Source: CAZVCJ01 sp964625745
Lineage (GTDB): Bacteria; Chloroflexota; Anaerolineae; VGOG01
Direction: 5' to 3'
DNA length: 23,135 nucleotides
Assembly (NCBI GenBank): GCA_964625745.1
Contig: CAZVCJ010000056.1
Coordinates: 1 to 23,135 of the forward strand
In this document: positions 16,670-23,135 of the stretch, in pieces
Position numbering within the stretch: position 1 is the first letter of the stretch
How the letters are laid out: each line of letters starts with the position of its first letter
Position numbers and translations under genes: made by a program
Notes under the pieces: generated by a model
What the model was told of the DNA's origin: nothing
Database searches by the model: none
Seen by the model: the letters and a program-made list of their open reading frames with translations, nothing else

Positions 16670-16957
16670 ATGACCAACAGCAAGAAACAACGCGATAAGA
16701 AGCAGCCTTCCAAGCAGGATCAACAAGCCACGCCCAGCGCCAAGGATCAGGAAGAGCAACTCCGCAAATTCGAGCGGATTCCGCTCTGGGGTTGGATCTT
16801 GATTTTCCTCGTGCCTTTGATCCTCAGCGAGTTCATGTTCTACCAGGCGGGCCGGTTGCCCAGCATGATCATCTTCCCACTGGCCTGGATCGGATTCTGG
16901 GCCGCCATGATGCAGCGATCCGGGTGGCCGATCCTGAAGAAGCGGAAGGATAAGTAA
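16670..16957 (+). CDS. Small two-helix membrane protein of unknown function
   Basis: I do not recognise this 95-residue protein. A charged, Lys/Gln-rich N-terminus (1-36) is followed by two hydrophobic segments, about 37-58 (starting IPLWGWILIF) and 63-82 (ending IGFWAAMM), and a basic tail ending KKRKDK. This predicts an inner-membrane hairpin with both ends in the cytosol. AGAGAGG precedes ATG 16670. It starts only 21 bases after glpC with no terminator between, so it probably belongs to the glycerol operon, where it might anchor GlpABC or another partner; that role is a guess from position. Confidence 0.7.
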   Translation: MTNSKKQRDKKQPSKQDQQATPSAKDQEEQLRKFERIPLWGWILIFLVPLILSEFMFYQAGRLPSMIIFPLAWIGFWAAMMQRSGWPILKKRKDK

Positions 16958-17032
16958 TCGGTTAGCCGTCGCTTCTCGTGCTAACGCGCGGTCCGTCTTC
17001 ACCAAAACCCAATAGGAGGATCACCAAGGATC

Positions 17033-17067
17033 AAGGCTGGGGGTGAATAGTGAACACTCCCAGCCTT
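17033..17067 (+). terminator. Intrinsic-type terminator after the glycerol block
   Basis: AAGGCTGGG (17033-17041) pairs with CCCAGCCTT (17059-17067), extended inward by GGTG/CACT pairing to about 13 pairs. TTATGTTTC follows, a moderate T-rich tail. It lies 75 bases after the small membrane protein and before the methyltransferase promoter, so it plausibly ends the glycerol transcript. Confidence 0.65.
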
Positions 17068-17132
17068 TATGTTTCGTAGAGGTAAGGTGACGAATTGGGC
17101 ATGGGGCGAGCCAGGGATAGCCGGATCGCTGA

Positions 17133-17161
17133 TTGCAATTTGCGACTTATTCAGGTATAAT
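17133..17161 (+). promoter_or_regulatory. Promoter of the methyltransferase gene
   Basis: TTGCAA (17133-17138), a 17-base spacer and TATAAT (17156-17161) make a good sigma-70 promoter. Transcription should begin near 17168, which rules out in-frame starts upstream and fixes the methyltransferase start at ATG 17186. Confidence 0.75.
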
Positions 17162-17185
17162 GTCAGGAGGAAAGGATCACCTCGC

Positions 17186-17944
17186 ATGACGAAGCACAAA
17201 TGGAGATTCCTATTCGGCAGCCTGGCAGGTGCTCTGGTTGCCGCTGCGTGGTGGCTGTACAACCGCCGCCTGCGTGAACGCACCCCAAGCCTCGAAAGCC
17301 TGGATGATCCAGCGGTCGCACGGGCCTTCGGGTGGGTGGCGACGATGCCGCAGATGCAGTTGTTGCGCTGGTTAGTAGCCCGCCGCGCCGTTGGGATGAC
17401 CAGGTGCGGGGAGGCAGCGGACCTGGGATGCGGCCCAGGGCAGTTGGTCATCGAGCTGGCATGGCGGTCCCCCGGACTGCACGTGACGGGCATTGACTTG
17501 TCGGAGGAGATGCTGGTCCAGGGCCAGGACAATGCCCGTCGCGCCGGCTTGGCAGACCGGGTCTCGTTTCGCCGGGGGGACGCGCAGCAGATTCCCTTCC
17601 CGGACGCTTCGCTGGACCTGGTGGTCAGCACCTTGTCGCTGCACCACTGGAGCGATCCGGTGGCGGTGTTGGACGAAATCGCCCGTGTCTTGCGTCCCGG
17701 CGGTTCCTTCTTGATCTTCGACCTGCGCCGAGACATGGCGGCGCCGGTCTGGTTGCTGCTGTGGTTCGCCACTCATGTTGTAGTGCCGGCAGCGTTGCGC
17801 CGGGTGAACGAACCGTTGGGCAGCCGCAACGCGGCCTACACCCCCCAGGAAGCGGCGCGACTGGCTGAGCAATCTCGCTTGAGCGGTTGGCGCGTCACCC
17901 GTGGGCCGCTGTGGCTGACTATTGAGGGGACGGCATTGGTGTGA
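17186..17944 (+). CDS. Membrane-anchored class I SAM-dependent methyltransferase
   Basis: Class I methyltransferases transfer a methyl group from S-adenosylmethionine; the acceptor here is unknown. The 252-residue product has SAM motif I DLGCGPG (79-85), the acidic ribose-binding residue in GIDLSEEM (D104), then GDAQQIPFPDASLDLV and LRPGGSFLIFDL, a UbiE/methyltransf_11-like pattern. An N-terminal hydrophobic segment (about 8-25, LFGSLAGALVAAAWWLY) predicts a single membrane anchor. A second hydrophobic stretch, VWLLLWFATHVVVP, lies in the C-terminal third. ATG 17186 is chosen because a promoter lies directly upstream; the frame itself opens at 17069. The 3' 140 bases recur in decayed form at 18659-18806. 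Confidence 0.85.
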   Translation: MTKHKWRFLFGSLAGALVAAAWWLYNRRLRERTPSLESLDDPAVARAFGWVATMPQMQLLRWLVARRAVGMTRCGEAADLGCGPGQLVIELAWRSPGLHVTGIDLSEEMLVQGQDNARRAGLADRVSFRRGDAQQIPFPDASLDLVVSTLSLHHWSDPVAVLDEIARVLRPGGSFLIFDLRRDMAAPVWLLLWFATHVVVPAALRRVNEPLGSRNAAYTPQEAARLAEQSRLSGWRVTRGPLWLTIEGTALV

Positions 17945-17963
17945 CCTTGTGCCTGGGCACCTG

Positions 17964-17993
17964 TTGGGCAACGGCGGCAATTCGTGATACAAT
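17964..17993 (+). promoter_or_regulatory. Probable promoter of the toxin-antitoxin pair
   Basis: TTGGGC (17964-17969), an 18-base spacer and TACAAT (17988-17993) with an extended TG at 17985-17986. It sits in the gap after the methyltransferase stop and would start transcription near 18000, ahead of the antitoxin at 18041. Confidence 0.5.
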
Positions 17994-18040
17994 AGCCAGA
18001 GAGCGTGGACACTGGTGTGAATCGAGAGGAGGAGACAGCC

Positions 18041-18277
18041 ATGTTCGGTTTCGACCGCATTACCTCTGATCCAAACATACTTGGCGGCAGGGCGTGCATC
18101 CGTGGGATGCGCATTTCGGTGTCGCTGATCGTCAACCTGGTAGCCAACGGGATGACAGTCGAGGAGATCATCGTCGAGTATCCCGACCTGCAGCCGGAAG
18201 ACATCCAGCAGGCCCTGCGCTACGCGGCCTGGGCTGCCGAAGACACGGTCTACATCCCGGTGGGAGTCCCCGCATGA
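18041..18277 (+). CDS. DUF433 antitoxin-like protein
   Basis: DUF433 proteins are small DNA-binding, VapB-like partners of DUF5615 toxins and are thought to repress their own operon. The 78-residue product shows the family core: FDRITSDPNILGGRACIRGM at the N-terminus and MTVEEIIVEYPDLQPEDIQQ, then ALRYAAW, a winged-helix-like arrangement. ATG 18041 is chosen over the in-frame GTG at 18005 because GAGAGGAGG sits at the right distance. The stop overlaps the toxin start as ATGA (18274-18277), so the pair is translationally coupled. No domain is missing and the length is normal for the family. Confidence 0.88.
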   Translation: MFGFDRITSDPNILGGRACIRGMRISVSLIVNLVANGMTVEEIIVEYPDLQPEDIQQALRYAAWAAEDTVYIPVGVPA

Positions 18278-18651
18278 AGTTTCTTGCTGACATGGGCCTG
18301 GGGCGTAGTACGGTCGCCTTCTTGCGTGCTCAGGGACACGATGCTGTACATTTACGCGAACAGGGGCTCCAACAGTTGGAGGATGACGAGATTGTCGAGA
18401 AGGCCCGGGCCGAGGGTCGAGTGATCCTGACCCACGATCTGGACTTTGGCCGGATAATTGCCGTAGGCCGGGCCAGTGTTCCCAGCGTGATCACATTTCG
18501 ATTGAATGATATGCGACCTGCTCAGGTGAACCGCTATTTAGCCGAGGTACTTGCCCGCTTCGCCGAGCGGTTAGAAGCAGGTGCGCTGGTCAGTGTAAAC
18601 GAGCGAGGTATCCGGGTACGCTCATTGCCGATCAAAGGAACAAGCCGGTAA
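18274..18651 (+). CDS. DUF5615 PIN-like toxin
   Basis: DUF5615 proteins belong to the PIN-like nuclease group and act as presumed RNA-cleaving toxins with DUF433 antitoxins. The 125-residue product begins MKFLADMGLGRSTVAFL, with the first acidic residue Asp6, and contains LEDDEIVEKARAEGRVILT followed by HDLDFG, which carry the remaining conserved acidic residues. Family proteins are usually 110 to 125 residues, so this one looks intact. It is coupled to the antitoxin by a 4-base overlap. The stop at 18649-18651 is followed within 10 bases by the decayed methyltransferase fragment. Confidence 0.87.
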   Translation: MKFLADMGLGRSTVAFLRAQGHDAVHLREQGLQQLEDDEIVEKARAEGRVILTHDLDFGRIIAVGRASVPSVITFRLNDMRPAQVNRYLAEVLARFAERLEAGALVSVNERGIRVRSLPIKGTSR

Positions 18652-18658
18652 GCTTCTA

Positions 18659-18806
18659 ATGAGCGAAACAGTTGGTGTTGGAGCACTATGACGCAGCCTA
18701 CACCCCTCAGAAGGCGGCGTGATTGGCTGAGCAATCGCGCTTGAGTGGTTGGCGTGTCACCCGTGGGCCGATGTAGCTGATTGAAGGAACGGCTGTGGTA
18801 GTGTGA
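18659..18806 (+). pseudogene. Decayed duplicate of the methyltransferase 3' end
   Basis: This 148-base stretch aligns with 17804-17944, the end of the methyltransferase gene. Long identical blocks include TGGCTGAGCAAT and GTCACCCGTGGGCCG, and both copies end in GTGTGA. It carries two in-frame stops (GCG-TGA near 18719 and ATG-TAG near 18773) plus a small deletion, so it cannot be translated. It is a relic of a second methyltransferase copy, or of a duplication that accompanied arrival of the toxin-antitoxin pair now lying between the two copies. Confidence 0.85.
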
Positions 18807-18928
18807 TTGTAGGTTGATACTTCGCCGATAGAAAGGTGAATGGTCACGAAGGTGCAACACCAGACGATAATCTATGTGTTCATGTGATCAATCCTTGAAG
18901 AGTGTGCGGATAGATTGGAGTTAAACCG

Positions 18929-20584
18929 ATGTCTGTGAAGGTCCAACCACAATGGATTGCTAAAATGTATCCTGCCAAAGTGGGACGGGACCATCTGGGC
19001 CTAGGAAGCGTCTCGTCGGACCAAATCCTCCCCACTCTCTCACCTGGCATCAATGTCCTCACCATACATCCTCGCTACCACAGCTTCTACACTTTCCTGC
19101 TCGACGAGTTCTGGCGGCGTGATCGGCCGCGCAGCGGGAGTGCCTGGGTGCGCTTCTATCGCCCGCGCGAGTTCATCTTCTCCATCGGGGCTTACCTCTG
19201 TGATCGGCCTGAACATGGCGAAATGGCCACCGTCGTCGGCGGGCAGAAAACCGCTCCCTTGGCTGTTCGGCAACTTGATGTCTACGACACTACCTTCAAC
19301 TACATCAAAAGCGAACTGGGAGGCTATGGCCTTTACTACGGGACAGTCATCGCTGCACTGGGCTTGATTTACCCGGGTGGTCCTGGTTTCCCCTATCCCG
19401 TTGACGTGCCAACCGAACTGGGCAAAGAGGTGGCTACTGCTTTTCGCGAAGCAGTGAAGGATACAACTTACTACCGTGACTATTTTGACAAGGACGCCAC
19501 TGAGGTTCCTATTGAGGTTGTTCGGGAGTACATTCGTCATGCATGTCTATGCCAGTTGCAGTTGCCTGATGCCCCTGACTGTCCCTTGCTTCTCAATGCC
19601 TTCCTGCACGGCGGCGCGGAACCAGAGGCTAGACGTGCTACTTTCCGCCTGTTTCTTGACATCGCTGCTCAAACTCAAGGACACGCGATAGACGAAGATG
19701 CCTTCCGGCAGTTGCTCTACTTTCAAGCGACAGATAGAGGGGCGACTTACAATCCACAAGATGCGGTCTTCGACACCTACCAGCGATGGCGACTCTATCA
19801 GGCCCGTGAATACTATGCTTTCGCCCTCAACGCGCTATGGTACTACCTCTGCGATTGGGGCGTGGCCCAAGGTGGTGACATACGTCCGCTCGAGCTTTCG
19901 CGATTCTGGCGGCATCTGGAGGCGGCTCTAGATTTCAATCGTCTGGCAACACGGCTGAATGTGCCAGCACCGGGCCTGAGGATCAGTTCCGACTTTCATA
20001 GCCTGCTGGATTGGCTGCTGACGCTAGTCGGGGCCGATGAGGCCAGCTTCGACATGGCCTGCAGGATAGATGCTCCTGCCCATGAGCATCTCCTCTATCG
20101 GCTTGCCCTGGAAGATCGCGGGGCTCCCGAAGCCATGATCGCAGGCATGGTGACCATGTTGGCTTTGATAGTGCTTCGTTTTGGACAGCCTGACCTGTGG
20201 CTCCGATCAGAGTGGGCTATCTCACGTATGGGGGCTGACGGGCGGCTCAGTGTGGACGGCTTTGTCAAAACCATGCATCGCAGGCTGCAAAGTGGTACCA
20301 TCACCATCGGTGAGGTCGCACGCTGGCTCTACGCGGACTACATCATCCTGCAACACCAGCTCATCGCCACCAGCAAGCTACCCGACAACACCTTTCGCTT
20401 TCGGCGCGAGGGCGAGCGGCTCCGCTTCTATAGTTTGCAGAACTCCTTGGGTTTTATGAATTCACGCTTCGATGCGCTGAGCACAACTATTCACGAATTG
20501 GGATTGTGCGGTGACTTTCGCCAGCCAGACCACTCTTTGACGCCTGACGGGCAACGTTTGTTGATAGAAGGGGATCTGATGTGA
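18929..20584 (+). CDS. Unrecognised 551-residue protein coupled to a PLD-like protein
   Basis: I cannot assign a family with confidence. The N-terminus reads DHLGLGSVSSDQILPTLSPG, then TIHPRYHSFYTFLLDEFWRR. That layout (aspartate, LGLG, P-G-x-N, R-Y, aromatic-rich helix) is reminiscent of DUF6361-type proteins, which I recall as large uncharacterised proteins of possible defence loci; the likeness is weak. The rest is mostly helical, with aromatic-rich segments such as REYYAFALNALWYYLCDWG and acidic patches. No signal peptide, nuclease or ATPase motif is evident, and no clear transmembrane helix. ATG 18929 has a modest GGAG upstream. Its last codon and stop overlap the next start (GTGA, 20581-20584), so both proteins are made together and may form a complex. 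Confidence 0.72.
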   Translation: MSVKVQPQWIAKMYPAKVGRDHLGLGSVSSDQILPTLSPGINVLTIHPRYHSFYTFLLDEFWRRDRPRSGSAWVRFYRPREFIFSIGAYLCDRPEHGEMATVVGGQKTAPLAVRQLDVYDTTFNYIKSELGGYGLYYGTVIAALGLIYPGGPGFPYPVDVPTELGKEVATAFREAVKDTTYYRDYFDKDATEVPIEVVREYIRHACLCQLQLPDAPDCPLLLNAFLHGGAEPEARRATFRLFLDIAAQTQGHAIDEDAFRQLLYFQATDRGATYNPQDAVFDTYQRWRLYQAREYYAFALNALWYYLCDWGVAQGGDIRPLELSRFWRHLEAALDFNRLATRLNVPAPGLRISSDFHSLLDWLLTLVGADEASFDMACRIDAPAHEHLLYRLALEDRGAPEAMIAGMVTMLALIVLRFGQPDLWLRSEWAISRMGADGRLSVDGFVKTMHRRLQSGTITIGEVARWLYADYIILQHQLIATSKLPDNTFRFRREGERLRFYSLQNSLGFMNSRFDALSTTIHELGLCGDFRQPDHSLTPDGQRLLIEGDLM

Positions 20585-23135
20585 CCGAGCTTCAACTGCC
20601 AGAGCAACTAAGAGGTCCCTGGCACCATGCCCTGATCCTGACATACGGCGCAGACATCCCTTTCTTCGAGAACGCCCTGTGGCAGCAGTTCAGCGCCCGG
20701 TGTCGTAACAAGATCATCCTGGCAGATGGACAGTGCTACCTGGAAGCTTGTGCCAACTATGCTCGCAGCGGCTTGGCGCGACATCTCAATCAGCGGTATG
20801 TCGCCGAAGGCATCTTTACCCCGCGCGCAGCTCATGCCAAACTCATTCTCCTCACCAACCCAGAGCGGGGCCGGTTGCTGGTCGGCAGCGGAAACCTTGG
20901 GTGGCAAGGTTACGCCTCAGGTGGCGAACTATTCACCCAATATGAATACAGCGCCGATGCACCCGAGGCGCTGAAGGCCTTTCTTGCCACTCGAGAGCTG
21001 GTTGACGAACTTGTGGCACGCCGTTACATCAGTGTACCAGCCGAAAAACGCATTCACCATCTGCTGGAAAAGACACCTTGGCTTTTCCAGTCGCCGACAA
21101 GCGAATGGGAGCCGGTACGACACAATCTGACGCATAGCTTTCTTGACCAACTGCAACAAGCAGCCGGTGACGAACCCGTTGAGGAGCTATGGGTGCTTTC
21201 ACCCTTCTACGACAAGGAGCTTGTCGCCCTGGACCGCCTGCTAACCAGTCTCAATCCGCGTCAGGCCATCCTGTTGATGCAACCCAGTCGTACCTCGGTT
21301 GATCCCATCGCCCTCCAGACTGTACTTGGCCACTTTGGCGGCCGTTGTCAGCTACACTCCTTCAACAAGAGTGACGATAACCCATACGTTCACGCCAAGC
21401 TGTACTTACTCAAGCTGGCTGATCGCGCTATCTGCCTCCAAGGATCCCCCAACCTTTCCCAGGTGGCGATGCTGCTCACCGTACCCCAAGGCAACATTGA
21501 ACTCGCCAACTTACTGAGTGGACCACGGCATGTTTTTGACGATCTACTAGATGCGCTCGATACCCATCTAGTAGAGCAAGTTGATGAACTTGACTTGTCC
21601 TATCAACCCTCGGAAACGCCCCCTGACCAGCCGCCCGATGGCTGGCATTTGATCGGTGGTGAGTGGCATGATGACTGGCTATACCTGAGTTTCCAGGGTA
21701 CGCTGCCTGAGCTGGAGGGAGCATCGTTGGTCATTGCCAACCGCATTTTTCCTCTTGATATGCGCAAACGAGAGCCTCAGGGCCTTGAGCTGAAACTCCG
21801 TCCAGAGGCTATTGGTCTGCTGGGGAGGCCGGTGCCCATTATCATACGTTGGGGCGAGGGAGATGATGCCCCTGCCTCTAATCCCATCTTTGTCTGCGAT
21901 AGGGCTGCTTTGCGCAAGGAAATAGAAAAGGACGATGAAGATGAAGAGCAAACACTGAATCGCATAGGTGATCTGGATCTAGATGATGAGGAATTCGAGC
22001 GACTATTGGGAGAACTGGACGCGGCGCTAATGATTGACCGCCGTAGTGTATGGCAACTGGCCGGGCGGATCCCACCGTCAACCACGGATGAGGATGACGA
22101 GACACTGCGCTTGGACTACGCCGATGTGGACTACGAGATGCTGCGCCAACATCCCAAGATCCAACAGTATCTTCGGAAAGAGACAAACAGCCGTGTCTAT
22201 GCCCGTTCAAGGTTGCAGATCATTCTCAATGCTATCACTGATCACTTCCAGGGACTGTTAGATGTGTCCACCGGCACGCAGCTTGTCGGCAAAGTCATTG
22301 CCGAGCTGGAGGGGGGTGAAGCGGAGACTGAGGAGGAACGCGAACAGGAAGAAGAAGAAAAGCGAAAGCGGCGCTTAACTTCACGGCAACGTATACGGCG
22401 AATCCTCAAGGATTTCATTCGCCGCTACTTGCGGGGTATTCGCAGCCCAGACTTTCAGGAATTCGCAGGTTTTGAAGTCATAGCTCAGAACTATGTGATC
22501 TTTGCTCATGTTCTGTGGCGGCTCTTCGCCAAAGACTGGGTTGAGCACAAGTTCGTAGTGGAGTCTCTGTTGCAAACATGTGGCTTCTTCTGGGGAAATG
22601 GTGGGCAGGCAGGCTACTATCGGGAGCTGGCCGAAGAACAGCAAGCCCAGGTGCTCCAATGGGTACGCGACTACCATGCCGATGCCCAGTTGCTGGCTGC
22701 ACTATATTACAGCGCGCATCTAACGTACATCGAGCATTGGGAAGAAGTCCGTTTCACCCTGAGAGACTTCTGGTGCGAAATGCTGCGGCATCCCCCCATT
22801 GAGACAACTGCAGAGATGCTTGAAGAGACATGGCACTTGGTGGCACATCTGCTCCCTTACGAGCCACCACGCCCCACTATGATTGTGGATGAACTAGCAC
22901 GTCTTGCTGAATTCGAAACAGAGCACAGTTTCCTGCGAAGATTGGAGAACCGATACCACTATCCACCTTGGAGCTGTTGGTTTGATCAGGCAAGGGTTCG
23001 ACGTCCGTCTTCTTCTGACCCAGTGCTCGTTAAGTGTCTAGTGGTGCGCGAGGAAGACGCTTTGCCAGATCAAGAAGCTGCTAGTGCATTATTGCAAGAT
23101 TGGATGCGGTTCGAAAACCTAGACTACTATCGTAT
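20581..23135 (+). CDS. Large protein with two phospholipase D-type HxK/GSxN motifs (3' truncated by window edge)
   Basis: The frame is open from GTG 20581 to the window end: 851 codons with no stop. PLD-superfamily enzymes use paired HxK motifs to cleave phosphodiesters, often DNA. The first motif is HAKLILL (H85, K87) with GSGN at 102-105; the second is HAKLYLL (H271, K273) with GSPN at 288-291. The downstream acidic residue of a classic HKD is not obvious, as in PLD-like nucleases of DNA-processing systems. After about residue 300 come acidic, low-complexity linkers (around 447-485 and 580-600, the latter rich in Glu then Lys/Arg) and a long helical region of unknown fold. The GTG start is fixed by overlap with the preceding stop. 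I infer a nuclease subunit of a defence-like module. Confidence 0.75.
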   Translation, partial: MTELQLPEQLRGPWHHALILTYGADIPFFENALWQQFSARCRNKIILADGQCYLEACANYARSGLARHLNQRYVAEGIFTPRAAHAKLILLTNPERGRLLVGSGNLGWQGYASGGELFTQYEYSADAPEALKAFLATRELVDELVARRYISVPAEKRIHHLLEKTPWLFQSPTSEWEPVRHNLTHSFLDQLQQAAGDEPVEELWVLSPFYDKELVALDRLLTSLNPRQAILLMQPSRTSVDPIALQTVLGHFGGRCQLHSFNKSDDNPYVHAKLYLLKLADRAICLQGSPNLSQVAMLLTVPQGNIELANLLSGPRHVFDDLLDALDTHLVEQVDELDLSYQPSETPPDQPPDGWHLIGGEWHDDWLYLSFQGTLPELEGASLVIANRIFPLDMRKREPQGLELKLRPEAIGLLGRPVPIIIRWGEGDDAPASNPIFVCDRAALRKEIEKDDEDEEQTLNRIGDLDLDDEEFERLLGELDAALMIDRRSVWQLAGRIPPSTTDEDDETLRLDYADVDYEMLRQHPKIQQYLRKETNSRVYARSRLQIILNAITDHFQGLLDVSTGTQLVGKVIAELEGGEAETEEEREQEEEEKRKRRLTSRQRIRRILKDFIRRYLRGIRSPDFQEFAGFEVIAQNYVIFAHVLWRLFAKDWVEHKFVVESLLQTCGFFWGNGGQAGYYRELAEEQQAQVLQWVRDYHADAQLLAALYYSAHLTYIEHWEEVRFTLRDFWCEMLRHPPIETTAEMLEETWHLVAHLLPYEPPRPTMIVDELARLAEFETEHSFLRRLENRYHYPPWSCWFDQARVRRPSSSDPVLVKCLVVREEDALPDQEAASALLQDWMRFENLDYYR

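Noticed and set aside
17069..17185. Upstream extension of the methyltransferase frame
   Set aside because: A -35/-10 promoter and the predicted transcription start lie inside this extension, so it is not translated from that promoter, and it overlaps the preceding terminator's tail.

Overview
The window reads as accessory plus central-metabolism DNA from one chromosome of a free-living, fairly GC-rich bacterium. KaiC/KaiB with no KaiA, a multi-PAS/GAF HD-GYP sensor, a glpF-dhaKL-glpK-glpABC block and dispersed palindromic repeats of the GTCATTGCGAG...CTCGCAATGAC type together suggest a Chloroflexota (Anaerolineae-like) genome, probably from an environmental assembly. This assignment is inference; no rRNA or marker gene is present. 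All genes supported here lie on the + strand.

Layout. (1) 1-66 is the last 21 codons of an HD-GYP protein, nearly identical to the end of the HD-GYP gene that closes at 5910. (2) 67-441 is non-coding and carries a palindromic repeat just upstream of kaiC. (3) 442-7394 is a tightly packed run: a double-domain KaiC ATPase, KaiB, a 1142-residue PAS/GAF/PAS/GAF/PAS/GAF/HD-GYP protein, and an amidase-signature amidase. The first three look like a KaiC/KaiB timing or state module wired to a predicted c-di-GMP phosphodiesterase. (4) 7395-7920 is a long regulatory leader with a consensus promoter, an operator-like palindrome and an intrinsic terminator ahead of the glycerol genes. (5) 7921-16957 is the glycerol/dihydroxyacetone block: glpF, dhaK, dhaL, glpK, glpA, glpB, glpC and a small two-helix membrane protein. 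Glycerol enters by GlpF, GlpK makes glycerol-3-phosphate, and GlpABC oxidises it to dihydroxyacetone phosphate and passes electrons to the membrane quinone pool. DhaK/DhaL phosphorylate dihydroxyacetone to the same product. Strong hairpins separate several of these genes.

(6) 17186-18806 holds a membrane-anchored SAM methyltransferase, a DUF433/DUF5615 toxin-antitoxin pair, and a decayed copy of the methyltransferase 3' end, so the toxin-antitoxin pair sits between two homologous segments. (7) 18929-23135 is a two-gene unit: an unrecognised 551-residue protein translationally coupled to a very large protein with two HxK...GSxN phospholipase-D-type motifs, which runs off the window. With the neighbouring toxin-antitoxin pair this looks like the edge of a defence island, and it is the best candidate for an undescribed system.
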